Below, one piece after another: positions 1 through 9,521 of a stretch of 64,000 nucleotides of DNA; positions within the stretch are counted from its first letter, which is position 1, and each line of letters opens with the position of its first letter. Both the position numbers and the translations under genes were made by a program. Origin of the DNA: JAGGTJ01 sp964457545. Its GTDB lineage: Bacteria; Desulfobacterota; DSM-4660; Desulfatiglandales; Desulfatiglandaceae. The DNA lies in contig CAYWEN010000007.1 in the NCBI GenBank assembly GCA_964457545.1, positions 62,001-126,000 of the forward strand, given 5' to 3'. The notes beneath the pieces are model-generated. The model was not told the DNA's origin and did not search any database. It worked only from the letters and a program-made list of their open reading frames with translations.

Positions 1-55
1 TATCATATATATATTTCAAAAGAAGATCTGTTTCATCCTTAGCTATTTTTACCAT
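1..55 (-). CDS. cheR: CheR chemotaxis methyltransferase, N-terminal fragment (cut by window edge)
   Basis: On the minus strand an ATG at 55-53 opens a frame that runs off the window after 18 residues (MVKIAKDETDLLLKYIYD). An AAGGA site lies about a dozen bases upstream. The residues resemble the start of the CheR N-terminal helical domain, which in CheR proteins reads roughly 'F..L..YI....GI.L'. The gene follows cheB at the end of a leftward chemotaxis operon, which is where cheR is often found. CheR methylates receptor glutamates using S-adenosylmethionine and opposes CheB. So little is visible that the call rests largely on context. Confidence 0.55.
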   Translation of the reverse strand, partial: MVKIAKDETDLLLKYIYD

Positions 56-277
56 AACTCATACTCTTCCTTAGCAGGTTCTCATTCATAAATGGCCGCT
101 GGCCACAATGTTTCCCACTGCCGTGCATTTCTTGTCCTATACCTGGGGCAGGGCAGATGCTTTCCGGCTGAGAAACATGGCAAACACCTTATTTTGCAAA
201 CAACATTCAACCTGCATGTTAAAATTCCAGCACAATCATAAAAAAACATCTTTGGACACCAGGCACTGCTCTGGGTT

Positions 278-1345
278 CTACCTGTTCCTAACTGTCTTTG
301 CAATCTCATACGCAATTTTATCCAGAGGAGCAACAACATCAACAATTCCTGCCTCAGTTGGACCTTTGGGCATTCCATACACAACACAACTGGCTGCATC
401 CTGAGCAATTATGGTTGCACCTGTACGTTTCATCAGTTCAAGTCCACGTGTGCCATCAGATCCCATGCCGGTCATAATTACACCTGTAGAACGTCCCTTG
501 TAAACATGGGCGATTGATTTGAAAAGATAGTCAACTGAGGGTTTGCAATTGTTTTCAGGCGGATCATCTGTAACCCTCACCACCTTGCGTGTCCCTCCAA
601 TACTTGCCTCTACTTTCATCTGCCTGCCTCCAGGTGCAATAAGGGCAACATTGGGTTGCACAAGCTCACCGTCGACCGCTTCCCTTACTTCCAGAGCACA
701 TTTGGCGTTAAGCTTGTCCGCCAGAGCCTTTGTAAACTTTGGAGGCATATGTTGGACTATCAATACAGGAACACCCAAATCTCCTGGCAGTCCGGGCATC
801 ATTACGGCAAGGGAATTTGGTCCTCCCGTTGAAATTCCAATAACCACTACTTCTGAATCACTTCGTTTTTGAACTATGTGTGATTTTGTCTCAGTTGCAT
901 TGACAGTATGGGAGCTGTGTTTGATTGCCTTGCGACTGGCAAAGGCCGACAACATGGGAACCAGTCTTTTTTTTATTGCCTCCCTGTTTTCTTGCATAGT
1001 TCCTGACTGGGGTTTTGCTATAAAATCAAATGCCCCTAATTCCAGAGCCTTCAAGGTCATTTCACCGCCCTTTTGAGTCAGGCTGCTAAGCATTATCGCC
1101 CCCACATCCAGACCCCTTGATCTAATCTGGGCCAATACCTCAAGGCCATCTATTTCAGGCATTTCTATATCAAGAGTCAATAAATCAGGTTTAAGATGCT
1201 CAATCTTTGACAGGGCTATCTTGCCGTTACTGGCCACACCCACAACTTTCACATTGGGCAATTCAGCCAAAAGATCACTTACAATCTTGCGATAGACAAT
1301 TGAGTCATCCACTATCAAAACACGAAGAATTTGATCAGATTGCAT
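278..1345 (-). CDS. cheB: CheB protein-glutamate methylesterase/deamidase
   Basis: About 355 aa. CheB removes methyl groups from chemoreceptor glutamates and deamidates receptor glutamines, resetting receptor sensitivity. The N-terminal receiver domain (residues ~6-125) has the acidic pair in LIVDDS and the phospho-acceptor Asp in TLDIEMPEIDG. A linker leads to the C-terminal catalytic domain (~165-350), with the Ser in GISTGGP, the His in QHMPP and the Asp in GMGSDG forming the triad. The frame is open 28 codons further upstream (to 1429), but the ATG at 1345 has an AAGGA site at suitable spacing and the receiver domain starts right after it. It lies between cheW and cheR. A hairpin repeat (1461-1568) separates it from cheW, so expression could be uncoupled from the upstream genes. 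Confidence 0.95.
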   Translation of the reverse strand: MQSDQILRVLIVDDSIVYRKIVSDLLAELPNVKVVGVASNGKIALSKIEHLKPDLLTLDIEMPEIDGLEVLAQIRSRGLDVGAIMLSSLTQKGGEMTLKALELGAFDFIAKPQSGTMQENREAIKKRLVPMLSAFASRKAIKHSSHTVNATETKSHIVQKRSDSEVVVIGISTGGPNSLAVMMPGLPGDLGVPVLIVQHMPPKFTKALADKLNAKCALEVREAVDGELVQPNVALIAPGGRQMKVEASIGGTRKVVRVTDDPPENNCKPSVDYLFKSIAHVYKGRSTGVIMTGMGSDGTRGLELMKRTGATIIAQDAASCVVYGMPKGPTEAGIVDVVAPLDKIAYEIAKTVRNR

Positions 1346-1460
1346 TTGATTTCCGTCCTTGCTGATATATAATACCCGCTCACAATCAGTTCCGGGCACT
1401 ATTGAAGAGTTTGTAATAATTCGCACCACGTTTAGGCACCTAATTCCATTTCCTGAAAAC

Positions 1461-1568
1461 AGAGCAGGGTTTTTCTGATGCGACTGCCGGGGGAGGGCCC
1501 AGAGCAGAAAAAAATCCTCCTGCGCCGGTGGTACGTTCGCTGTTATCCCCCTGTTATTGAGCTGATAC
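1461..1568 (-). repeat. Hairpin repeat family, copy 1 (right arm decayed)
   Basis: Read on the minus strand from 1568, this copy begins GTATCAGCTCAATAA, a G-run, then GATAACAGCGAACGTA and GGATTTTT. The same order is seen at 25665-25904, 31528-31621 and 50405-50471. The inner right part (CGCATCAGAAAAACCC, 1470s-1480s) matches the long copy at 25.9 kb, but the outer right arm is lost. It lies between cheW and cheB inside the chemotaxis operon. It has no coding potential. Confidence 0.8.
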
Positions 1569-1595
1569 GATAATCTCTTACAAAGTTATTGATCT

Positions 1596-2051
1596 TCATT
1601 CTTCTCTCAGGATCGCCTCCAGATCCAGAATTCCGATCAGACTGTCTGCAGTTTTGAAAACCCCTTCAAAAAAAGATCCCTGGATGGTACCGATATTAGC
1701 AGGGGACATTTCCACCATATCCTTAGTTACTTCAACCACATCACATATCCGATCTACCACCAGACCAATATGTTCATCTTTTGAATTAACTATAATATTC
1801 CTGGTTTTATCTGTAATTCTGGTTGGAACAAGTCCAAGCTTCTTTCCAAGATCAATAACGGTCACAATATGCCCCCTCAGATTCAGAATACCCATGACAT
1901 ATTCCGGTGACTGAGGCACTACTGTCATCTCCATATGTTTGTTTATTTCCTGAATTCCAAGGATATCCATACCGCACAGAGCATCCCCGATATAAAAAGT
2001 AGCAAGATTCATAATCTTGTCATCTGAAGGAATCAATCCTGACTGTGACAT
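1596..2051 (-). CDS. cheW: CheW chemotaxis coupling protein
   Basis: 151 aa, a single CheW domain covering almost the whole protein, the usual length for the family. CheW links chemoreceptors to the CheA kinase in the membrane array. Recognisable features are the start of the beta-barrel fold (ATFYIGDALCGMDI), the receptor-interface segment 'V....YV.GI.NLRG.I..V.DL' and the repeated barrel segment 'GLVVD.I.DV'. The start ATG has a GGGAGAG site seven bases or so upstream. It sits directly downstream of two receptor genes and upstream of cheB in the same direction. Confidence 0.95.
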   Translation of the reverse strand: MSQSGLIPSDDKIMNLATFYIGDALCGMDILGIQEINKHMEMTVVPQSPEYVMGILNLRGHIVTVIDLGKKLGLVPTRITDKTRNIIVNSKDEHIGLVVDRICDVVEVTKDMVEMSPANIGTIQGSFFEGVFKTADSLIGILDLEAILREE

Positions 2052-2111
2052 GTGTCTCTCCCGCTATTAACAGTTTTCAAAAAAGTTTATATGTCATGCT
2101 GCACCTAATCC

Positions 2112-3758
2112 CTATACCTTGAAATACATCACCTTTTCCTTCAGTTGCTCCGCCATTTTGTTCAGTTGTTCCGCACTTAATTTTACCTGGGAACTGCTGT
2201 TTGATATCTCACCGGAAGACTGGCTCACATCGGCAATATTCATGGCTATTTCTCCGGCAACGGTTGAGCTTTGAGCCACGTTTTCAGTAACCTCAAGGAT
2301 CCCCTGGGACGCCTGAACCACATTGTCAGCAATATCTTTTGTTGTAACGGATTGTTCCTCAACTGCCGTGGCAATAGTAGAAACTATCTCATCAATATCA
2401 TTAACAACTGTTGTTATCTGCTTTATCTGATCCACGGTCCCTTCCGTGGATTCCTGGATGCCAGCCACCTTGTTTTTTATCTCTCCCGTGGCCTCTGCCG
2501 TCTGCCTGGCAAGCTCCTTTATCTCATTGGCAACTACTGCAAAACCCTTACCAGCATCACCGGCACGGGCCGCCTCAATCGTGGCATTCAAAGCCAGCAG
2601 ATTCGTCTGTTCGGATATCTCTGTTATAGTCTCTGTAACCTTGCCAATATCCTGAGCAGCCTGTCCAAGATCGCCAACGCTGTCAGACGCACTTTGTGCT
2701 TCTGACACAGCCTTGGAAGTAATAGCTCTGGCCTTCTCGGTATTCTGTGCAATTTCACCTATCACACTGCTCATCTCCTCAGAGGCAGTAGCAACAAGAG
2801 TCACGTTGGTCGAAGCCTCTTCAGTAGCAGTAGCCACTGAACTCATGTTTGAACTCATTTCTTCGGCGGCTGCAGCAACGGCAATAGCATTGTTTGAAAC
2901 CTCATCTGTTTCATCTGACATCTGGCTTGATATGGAAAACAGATCCGAAGATGCACTGTTCAGCCTGTCTGCATTATTCATAATTGCAGCTATCATTTCC
3001 TTTAAATTGGCGGCCATTTTATCCAAGTTTCTGCCAATCTCACCCAGCTCGTCATTATTGTTGAATCCTGCTTTAACTGTAAAATCTCCGGTTCCAAGCT
3101 TTGTGGAAAATACCCGTACCTTATCCAGCCGGCTAATAATGTCACGTAAAGTAAAAAATGCAATCATCATACAGCAAAAACCCATAACCACTCCTATCAT
3201 CTGAAGTCTCAGGAGCTGCTTTACTCTTGCTTCTGACTGCTTCTGCATAATACCTACTGCCTTGTTCATTTCTTGAAGAAGCGTATTGTTGGTTTTTACA
3301 ATAGTATCCAGGTTTTTTCCGGAGGGATCCTTCCCTGCCAGTACTGCCTTAAAACAGGAGGAAAACCTTTTCCATATATTGTTTATTTTTTCCAACTGGC
3401 TGTGAACCGGCTCTTTTGCCGCAGGACAATATCGATATTGCGTTTTCTTGATATCAAGGGAAAGAGGAGCCTTACCGGAATCTTTCAGGGCAGCAAGGGT
3501 CTTATCAAACACCTGCATGGTGTTTTGTACGGCATCGGCCAGAGCAGAATCACTGCGGCCGGTTCTTTTCCTAGCCAAGTGAAACAGTATAATTTCCTTG
3601 GTCATTTTCTGAACAAGCATTCTCTGACGGCCTGCCAGATTTATCAGCAAGCCATCATCTTTCTGTTTTCCCGTTACCCAGTAGGTAGCCAAGAACATAA
3701 ACATAATAATCATTGACAAAGCAAAAACAGTAAGCCCCAATTTGTATTTTATTTTCAT
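2112..3758 (-). CDS. Methyl-accepting chemotaxis protein with PilJ/NarX-like sensor
   Basis: 548 aa chemoreceptor. A first membrane segment (~6-28) is followed by an extracytoplasmic region that starts with [16 protein letters not shown], the signature of the PilJ/NarX type-IV helical sensor domain. A second membrane segment lies at ~186-206. Then come a HAMP linker (~207-260) and a long methyl-accepting coiled coil with the conserved hairpin tip ([21 protein letters not shown]). The ligand cannot be read from sequence; related NarX and PilJ sensors bind nitrate or respond to pilus signals. A GGAGG site precedes the ATG. The DNA for the hairpin tip is almost identical to the neighbouring receptor gene (see 2476-2633), a sign of recent gene conversion. 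Confidence 0.93.
   Translation of the reverse strand: MKIKYKLGLTVFALSMIIMFMFLATYWVTGKQKDDGLLINLAGRQRMLVQKMTKEIILFHLARKRTGRSDSALADAVQNTMQVFDKTLAALKDSGKAPLSLDIKKTQYRYCPAAKEPVHSQLEKINNIWKRFSSCFKAVLAGKDPSGKNLDTIVKTNNTLLQEMNKAVGIMQKQSEARVKQLLRLQMIGVVMGFCCMMIAFFTLRDIISRLDKVRVFSTKLGTGDFTVKAGFNNNDELGEIGRNLDKMAANLKEMIAAIMNNADRLNSASSDLFSISSQMSDETDEVSNNAIAVAAAAEEMSSNMSSVATATEEASTNVTLVATASEEMSSVIGEIAQNTEKARAITSKAVSEAQSASDSVGDLGQAAQDIGKVTETITEISEQTNLLALNATIEAARAGDAGKGFAVVANEIKELARQTAEATGEIKNKVAGIQESTEGTVDQIKQITTVVNDIDEIVSTIATAVEEQSVTTKDIADNVVQASQGILEVTENVAQSSTVAGEIAMNIADVSQSSGEISNSSSQVKLSAEQLNKMAEQLKEKVMYFKV
2476..2633 (-). repeat. Near-identical segment shared by the two receptor genes (copy 1)
   Basis: By direct reading, 158 bp here match 4252-4409 at all but two positions, whereas the flanking parts of the two genes differ much more. 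The segment encodes the signalling tip of the receptor hairpin that binds CheA and CheW. Confidence 0.85.
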
Positions 3759-3887
3759 TTAATGCCTCCATTAACAATCCGTGGATACATATCCTGTGGC
3801 CATTTACACAATGTTCAAACCATTTCCACCCACAAATAACAAACGTGAGAATCATGGATAAAAGCAAAGACAATCTATAAAAAACAT

Positions 3888-5861
3888 CTAAACTCTAAAG
3901 TGCTCCACTACCGACTTCAACTGCTCTGCCAGCCTGTTTAATTCCTCTGCATTCAAGTTCACCTGGGAACTGTTGCCTGATATCGTCCTGGCTGATTTGT
4001 TGACTTCTGCGATATCCTTTGCTATTTCACCGGAAACAGTTGAACTCCGGGCTACGTTTTCAGTAACTTCTACAATGCCATTAGATGCCTGGGAAATATT
4101 GTCAGATATCTCTTCCGTAGTAACAGATTGTTCCGCAACGGCTGCGGCAATGGTAGAGACAATTTCATTAACCTTGTTAACAACCTTGGTAATCTGCTCA
4201 ATTTGGTTTACAGTCTCTTCAGTAGAATTCTGAATATTGGCAATACTGTGCTTTATCTCTCCCGTGGCCTCTGCCGTCTGCCTGGCAAGCTCCTTTATCT
4301 CATTGGCAACTACTGCAAAACCCTTACCAGCATCACCGGCACGGGCCGCTTCAATCGTGGCATTCAAAGCCAGCAGATTCGTCTGTTCAGATATCTCTGT
4401 TATAGTCTCAGCCACCTTGCCTATTGTAATGGCCGCATTCCCGAGAGCACCCACTTTGTCAGATGCGCTATGAGCCTCAGATACAGCTTCAGAAGTAATG
4501 GAACGGGCATCCTCAGTGTTTTGTGCAATATCTTTTATCACGGACATCATTTCCTCTGCTGAAGTTGAAACCATACTTACATTATTGGAAGCCTGTTCCA
4601 TTGATACAACAACAGATGTCATGTTGGATGTCATCTGTTCTGCCGCTACAGTTACTGCATCCAGCTTTGACGAGGTCTCCTGAGTAGTTTCAGACATTTG
4701 CTGGGAAACTGAAAAAAGCTCTTTTGATGAAGAGAGCAGGTTTTTGGAACTGCCTGCAATATCTTCAATTATACATTTAATCTTGTCAGAAAATTCATTA
4801 AATTTTTCTCCCAATATTGCCATTTCATCATTGTTCTTGACGTCAACCCTGTTTGTCAGATCCCCATTTCCAGCCTTTTCGAATGCCTCCACCATATTTT
4901 GGATGGGACGATCAACAAGATGTTGGACAAGGATATAGACGACAAACAAAATCAGGAAAACCAACAACACACCGATCACCATGTATGTCAAAAAGCTCTT
5001 GTTCATCTGATGAAAATATGCAGTAACATCATCAGGAATAACAACAGCTCCTACAGTCTTGCCTGAAAAATCCTTTAAAGGACCAACAAACACCATAAAT
5101 TTATGGTTCTTCCGGGAAACACTGTTTATTTCGGCAGATCCTGTTGCCATGACCTTTCTCAATGCAGGATAAATATCAGATGAAACACTCATACCCCTTG
5201 TCCTGGCATAAATTTTAAACTCGTCTCCGGCAGGAACAATCACGGCAAAACCAAGATCATCATGTTTTTTCAATATGGCCAGCAGATTACTGTCTAACTT
5301 GCGGCCAAACTCCACGCTGCCAACATGTTTTCCCATATATGAAATCGGCACCACACCTCTTAATCCCAGCCCGTATTTTCCCTTTTCCAAGCCAAACTGA
5401 GGTTTTTTCTCCTGATTGGCTTTCAGCACAGAAAACCTGAAACCCGAGAGATCATCACCATATTTCTGAAGATTATGGATACGCAAAAATGATATTGCAG
5501 GTGGTATGTGAAACTGAAACTGTTTTATATGCAGCTTTTCCTTTGCCATTCTGTACAAAGGCATAACCAGCTCTATAAGACGTTCCCTGTTTCTTTCTGC
5601 CATGGCATTTTGAACTTCAGGCATAGATGCTACCAACTCGGCCATTGAACATGAAGTAAAGGCCGTATCCTGCATTAATCTCAAAAATTTCTGATACTCC
5701 GTTTTCAGATGTATACGGTTTACCTTGAAAAATTCTTCTTTTTCATTATAGTATGTTTTCATCAAAAAGGCTGTTACAAGAAATAAGGCCATAAGACATA
5801 TAGGAACAATCAGCTTCACCTTTATACTTCCTGTCAGATTTTTTTTAATCTTTCCTAGCAT
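3888..5861 (-). CDS. Methyl-accepting chemotaxis protein with double-Cache (dCache_3-like) sensor
   Basis: 657 aa chemoreceptor. A membrane segment at ~15-33 is followed by a large periplasmic sensor (~40-290) that contains [15 protein letters not shown] and the '[10 protein letters not shown]' stretch, typical of dCache_3 domains; ligands are usually small organic molecules. The second membrane segment (~295-317) leads into HAMP (~318-370) and the methyl-accepting signalling domain with the conserved tip. AGGAG lies upstream of the ATG. It is co-directional with, and immediately upstream of, the PilJ-like receptor gene, so CheA probably serves both. The tip DNA (4252-4409) is nearly identical to that of the neighbour. 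Confidence 0.93.
   Translation of the reverse strand: MLGKIKKNLTGSIKVKLIVPICLMALFLVTAFLMKTYYNEKEEFFKVNRIHLKTEYQKFLRLMQDTAFTSCSMAELVASMPEVQNAMAERNRERLIELVMPLYRMAKEKLHIKQFQFHIPPAISFLRIHNLQKYGDDLSGFRFSVLKANQEKKPQFGLEKGKYGLGLRGVVPISYMGKHVGSVEFGRKLDSNLLAILKKHDDLGFAVIVPAGDEFKIYARTRGMSVSSDIYPALRKVMATGSAEINSVSRKNHKFMVFVGPLKDFSGKTVGAVVIPDDVTAYFHQMNKSFLTYMVIGVLLVFLILFVVYILVQHLVDRPIQNMVEAFEKAGNGDLTNRVDVKNNDEMAILGEKFNEFSDKIKCIIEDIAGSSKNLLSSSKELFSVSQQMSETTQETSSKLDAVTVAAEQMTSNMTSVVVSMEQASNNVSMVSTSAEEMMSVIKDIAQNTEDARSITSEAVSEAHSASDKVGALGNAAITIGKVAETITEISEQTNLLALNATIEAARAGDAGKGFAVVANEIKELARQTAEATGEIKHSIANIQNSTEETVNQIEQITKVVNKVNEIVSTIAAAVAEQSVTTEEISDNISQASNGIVEVTENVARSSTVSGEIAKDIAEVNKSARTISGNSSQVNLNAEELNRLAEQLKSVVEHFRV
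4252..4409 (-). repeat. Near-identical segment shared by the two receptor genes (copy 2)
   Basis: Partner of 2476-2633: same reading frame and same protein region, with two differences seen by eye in 158 bp. Confidence 0.85.
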
Positions 5862-5964
5862 ATAACATTTCTCCTGTATGGTTTTATATTTGTTTCTTCA
5901 GATTATCGTTTCAGTCACCGCATAACATGTATAACAAATGATCAAACAACATATAGGGACCATT

Positions 5965-8900
5965 TCACACTCTCTTTGCTGTCCCCAGGTAAGTATCAAT
6001 ACTTTCCAGCAATCGTTCCTTATCAAGCTTTATCTGATAATCATCTATACCCGCCTCTTTTCCTCTTTTTATGTCTTCATCGCTTGCCAGCGTAGTCATT
6101 GCAATTATGTGCAAATGTGCAAATCTCTCGTCATTCTTGATTTTTTTGGCAAGACCAAGGCCGTCCAGATTGGGCATCTCTATATCTGTAACCACAAGTG
6201 ATATCTCATCAGCATATTCCTGAAGCATATTCCAGGCTATCATTCCATCTTCGGCCGCTATCACATTATAGCCTTCTCCTTCCATAAAACTTTTTACCTG
6301 AGAACGAAAGAATTTGGAATCCTCAGCATAAAGGATGGTTACGGGATCAGCTTCCTTGTTCTGTACAGATCTTTTTTCAGCAAACCAGTCAGGATTTACG
6401 ATTTCCACAAGGCCAAATATATCAATCATCTGGGTAGTACAGCCATCTATAATGGCAGAGCCCATAATACCAGGTTGTCTAAGGATGGCCTCATCAAAAG
6501 CAACCGACACATTTACGGCATCCACCGGATATGTTGCCACAAGGCCAATTTCTCTGTTTGCAATGGTAAAGACAATAACAAGCAGGTTTTCCCTGTCCGC
6601 CAAAGGCTTAACATTCGCCACATCGTTAAGAATAATAAGAGGAAGACTTGTCCCGCGATACTGGATAACAGTTTTTCCTCCCACATTCTCGATCTTTGAT
6701 CTCTTAATTTTTTCAATCCGGGAAACCAGACTGAGAGGAACCGTAAATTGCTCATCCTCAGCATTCCTGAAGATCAAAAGAGTCTGTTCATCATCCTTGA
6801 GTTTCGGCTGTTCCTGCGTAGTAATCTCAGTCTGACGTTTAGTCCCTTCTTCCGGAAGGAACTGGGCCATTTTTGCAAGACCGGCCACATCGAGGATAAG
6901 GATCACCCGCCCATCTCCCATTATGGTAGCACCTGCATATCCCTTACAGCCTTTCAGATGACGTCCCAATGGTTTCACCACTATTTCTTCAGAATCATGC
7001 AAACCGTCAACCACTAACCCATATGTCAGACGTCCTGCAGACACCACCACAATATTGAGAGCACTGCTGGCATGATAACGCCTCTCATTAACAGAACCCA
7101 GGACAGGAGCAGAAACCTGATTCAACCCTCCCTGATCTGCCAGGGCAACAGTGTCGGCCATATCTTGAAACAAACGGTCTTTCGACCTTCTGTCTGCAAT
7201 ATTTTTTCTCCTGTCTGTTTGTATTTCCTGCGTTTCAGGATCAACGTACTGGCCTTTAACTCCAATCAGATCAGCCAGTCTGACCAGAGGCAAAAGTTTT
7301 CCTCGCAACCTGACTACATCGGCATCTCCTACCTTTTCCACCCGATATTTTACCTGCTCAGCAGGGATTCTTAAAAGTTCTTCCAAATTAACCTGGGGAA
7401 TGGCATAGCGCTCACCTCCGGTAGATATAATCTGGCATGGAATAATGGCAAGTGTCAGAGGGAGCTTTATCCTTATTGTCGTACCTTTGCCTAACTCGGA
7501 TTCTATCTCCACCACCCCTCCGACTTTCTCCAGGTTTGTCCTGACCACATCCATACCCACTCCGCGGCCTGACACATCGGTAATTTCTTTGGCAGTCGAA
7601 AATCCTGGCATAAAAATCAGATCGATTTTTTCCTTATCTGACATAACCTCAATCTGCTCTTTTGTTAAAAGTCCTTTACTGATTGCAGATTCAGCCAACA
7701 GATTTCCATCCAGACCCTTGCCATCATCAACAATCTCTATGTTTACCTGACCCGCTTCATGGTAGGCCTTGAGAACAACTGTTCCAGCATCTGTTTTTCC
7801 GGCCTTACGCCGTTCATCAGGGGATTCTATACCATGATCAACCGCATTTCTGACAAGATGGGTAAGAGGATCCCCTATGGCCTCAATAATAGTCTTGTCA
7901 AGTTCAACTTCTGTCCCCTCGAGCTTTAACTCCACCTTCTTTCCGAGATTCCGGGCCAAATCCCGTACGACACGCGGGAATTTGTTAAACACGTTACCTA
8001 CAGGCTGCATTCTGGTCAGCATTATGGCTTCCTGCAGTTCGGATGTGATCATATTGATACGCTGACCGGCAACTTCAGAAAGCCGACTATCGCCTGAACT
8101 CAAGGCTTGCACAAGCTGATTCCGGCTAAGAACCAATTCTCCTGCGAGAGTCATAAGTGAATCCAAAAGAGAGACATGAACCCTGATACTGGTCTCTGCT
8201 ATTAAAGGCTTTGATCTGACAGCGGCAGAAGATGCAGGTTTGGAAGAGTTTTTTTCCTGTGTTTGTTTTGACAATTCAGAATCCCCTGATTTTTCATCAT
8301 GTTGCCCATGCAACAAGGAGGATTCCTTTTTATCCTGAAAAGCAGTGGCTGACGCTGTATCCTGGTGGGTTTCTGTATCAATCGGCTTTGATTCCATTTT
8401 ATTGAGATCAGAGTTACCAATCGGTATCATAGTCAAATGGTCACCCACCTCATAAATATTATGTTCATCAATTTCAAAAAGGAGGTTGATATCTTCAGGC
8501 CTGAATATTGTTGCAAATAAAATCATACAGGGTATTTTTCCGGGCAAAGACTCGTTGCCAAAATCGCCAACAGCATCCAGATCCACCTTTGCATCCAAAA
8601 TAATCCCTGTTTGCTGCATTTCCTGTACAAATCCTAAAAGGCTTTTATTTTTGTTCTGAATATCATGAACAAGATCAATATTAACCTGATAAACATATTT
8701 TCCCTCTTTTCTGGCACTGACAACGGACTGTTCGGCATCTGAAAAATCTGTCCTTGCAACATTGCTGTCATCCTGACCATTTTCAGAGACACTGCCTTCA
8801 GCAGATTCAGTATCCCCCGATGACTTGACTGAACCCTCACTTATGGATCTCAGAGCCGCAAGATGCTCTGAGATATCTGCTTCATTGCTGTTAAAGACAT

Positions 8901-9216
8901 CGGTTAAAAGATTTCTTACTGAATCTGCTGCCAACAACAGTACATTAACTATTTCTGAATCAGGAACCATTTCCCGACTTCTAATCTTTCCCAGAATATT
9001 TTCCATCTCATGAGTGAGATCTTTTATGTTATCCAGACCCATAAAGCCTGCCCCGCCCTTAATGGAATGGGCAGCCCTATACACCTTGTTTATCAACTCT
9101 TCATCTATATCGGCTCCAGCCTCTTCAATGGCCAAAAAATCATTTTCAATATCAGCAAGATGTTCCAGTGACTCCTCAAGAAAAATCTGCAGGGTCTCAT
9201 CGTTTTCAATGGTCAT
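5965..9216 (-). CDS. cheA: CheA histidine kinase with extra CheW-like domain and C-terminal receiver
   Basis: 1083 aa, much longer than a standard CheA (about 650-700). In order: an Hpt domain with the phosphorylated His50 (RAAHSIKGG); a P2-like region (~165-265); an acidic, Gln-rich linker; the dimerisation helices (~340-400, LLDSLMTLAGELVLSRNQL); the ATP-binding domain with LVRNAVDHG and the GRGVGMD box; a CheW-like domain (~590-780); a second, poorly conserved CheW-like domain (~800-945); and a receiver domain (~955-1080) with Asp in VVTDIEMPNLDG. The kinase phosphorylates a receiver in response to receptors. The built-in receiver may act as a phosphate sink or substitute for CheY, as no separate cheY is present here. 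Its ATG overlaps the stop of the STAS gene by one base (TAATG), so translation is coupled. Confidence 0.95.
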   Translation of the reverse strand: MTIENDETLQIFLEESLEHLADIENDFLAIEEAGADIDEELINKVYRAAHSIKGGAGFMGLDNIKDLTHEMENILGKIRSREMVPDSEIVNVLLLAADSVRNLLTDVFNSNEADISEHLAALRSISEGSVKSSGDTESAEGSVSENGQDDSNVARTDFSDAEQSVVSARKEGKYVYQVNIDLVHDIQNKNKSLLGFVQEMQQTGIILDAKVDLDAVGDFGNESLPGKIPCMILFATIFRPEDINLLFEIDEHNIYEVGDHLTMIPIGNSDLNKMESKPIDTETHQDTASATAFQDKKESSLLHGQHDEKSGDSELSKQTQEKNSSKPASSAAVRSKPLIAETSIRVHVSLLDSLMTLAGELVLSRNQLVQALSSGDSRLSEVAGQRINMITSELQEAIMLTRMQPVGNVFNKFPRVVRDLARNLGKKVELKLEGTEVELDKTIIEAIGDPLTHLVRNAVDHGIESPDERRKAGKTDAGTVVLKAYHEAGQVNIEIVDDGKGLDGNLLAESAISKGLLTKEQIEVMSDKEKIDLIFMPGFSTAKEITDVSGRGVGMDVVRTNLEKVGGVVEIESELGKGTTIRIKLPLTLAIIPCQIISTGGERYAIPQVNLEELLRIPAEQVKYRVEKVGDADVVRLRGKLLPLVRLADLIGVKGQYVDPETQEIQTDRRKNIADRRSKDRLFQDMADTVALADQGGLNQVSAPVLGSVNERRYHASSALNIVVVSAGRLTYGLVVDGLHDSEEIVVKPLGRHLKGCKGYAGATIMGDGRVILILDVAGLAKMAQFLPEEGTKRQTEITTQEQPKLKDDEQTLLIFRNAEDEQFTVPLSLVSRIEKIKRSKIENVGGKTVIQYRGTSLPLIILNDVANVKPLADRENLLVIVFTIANREIGLVATYPVDAVNVSVAFDEAILRQPGIMGSAIIDGCTTQMIDIFGLVEIVNPDWFAEKRSVQNKEADPVTILYAEDSKFFRSQVKSFMEGEGYNVIAAEDGMIAWNMLQEYADEISLVVTDIEMPNLDGLGLAKKIKNDERFAHLHIIAMTTLASDEDIKRGKEAGIDDYQIKLDKERLLESIDTYLGTAKRV

Positions 9217-9521
9217 TATTTGCTCCTTATCTCAAACACCTGATCCAATCTTAATGCGCTAAAAAAACTGCATAAATCATCAGAAACATTAATCAGAGTC
9301 AATATTCTCTGTTCCTTTTTCAGAGTATTACAGGCAGCAATGATTATTCCCAGACCTATTGAATCAATATTAACCACCTTTGAAAAATCAAGAACAAGAT
9401 TTCCGTTGTCCCTGTCAACTGCCTCAACGATCTCGTCCCTGATCTCTTTTGTCCTGGAGGCAACAATATCTTCCGCAAGTCTTACAAGGTTTTCCTCTTC
9501 CTGTGTTTTTTGATTTCCCAT
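9216..9521 (-). CDS. STAS-domain protein (anti-sigma-factor-antagonist type)
   Basis: 101 aa, one STAS domain. The core reads LVLDFSKVVNIDSIGLGIIIAACN, with the Ser of the 'DS.GLG' motif where SpoIIAA-type proteins are phosphorylated. It is the first gene of the leftward chemotaxis operon and is translationally coupled to cheA by one-base overlap. A GAGGAG site lies upstream of the ATG. In other chemotaxis and chemosensory systems such single-domain STAS proteins act as phosphorylation-controlled partner switches; whether this one modulates CheA is inference from position. Confidence 0.88.
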   Translation of the reverse strand: MGNQKTQEEENLVRLAEDIVASRTKEIRDEIVEAVDRDNGNLVLDFSKVVNIDSIGLGIIIAACNTLKKEQRILTLINVSDDLCSFFSALRLDQVFEIRSK

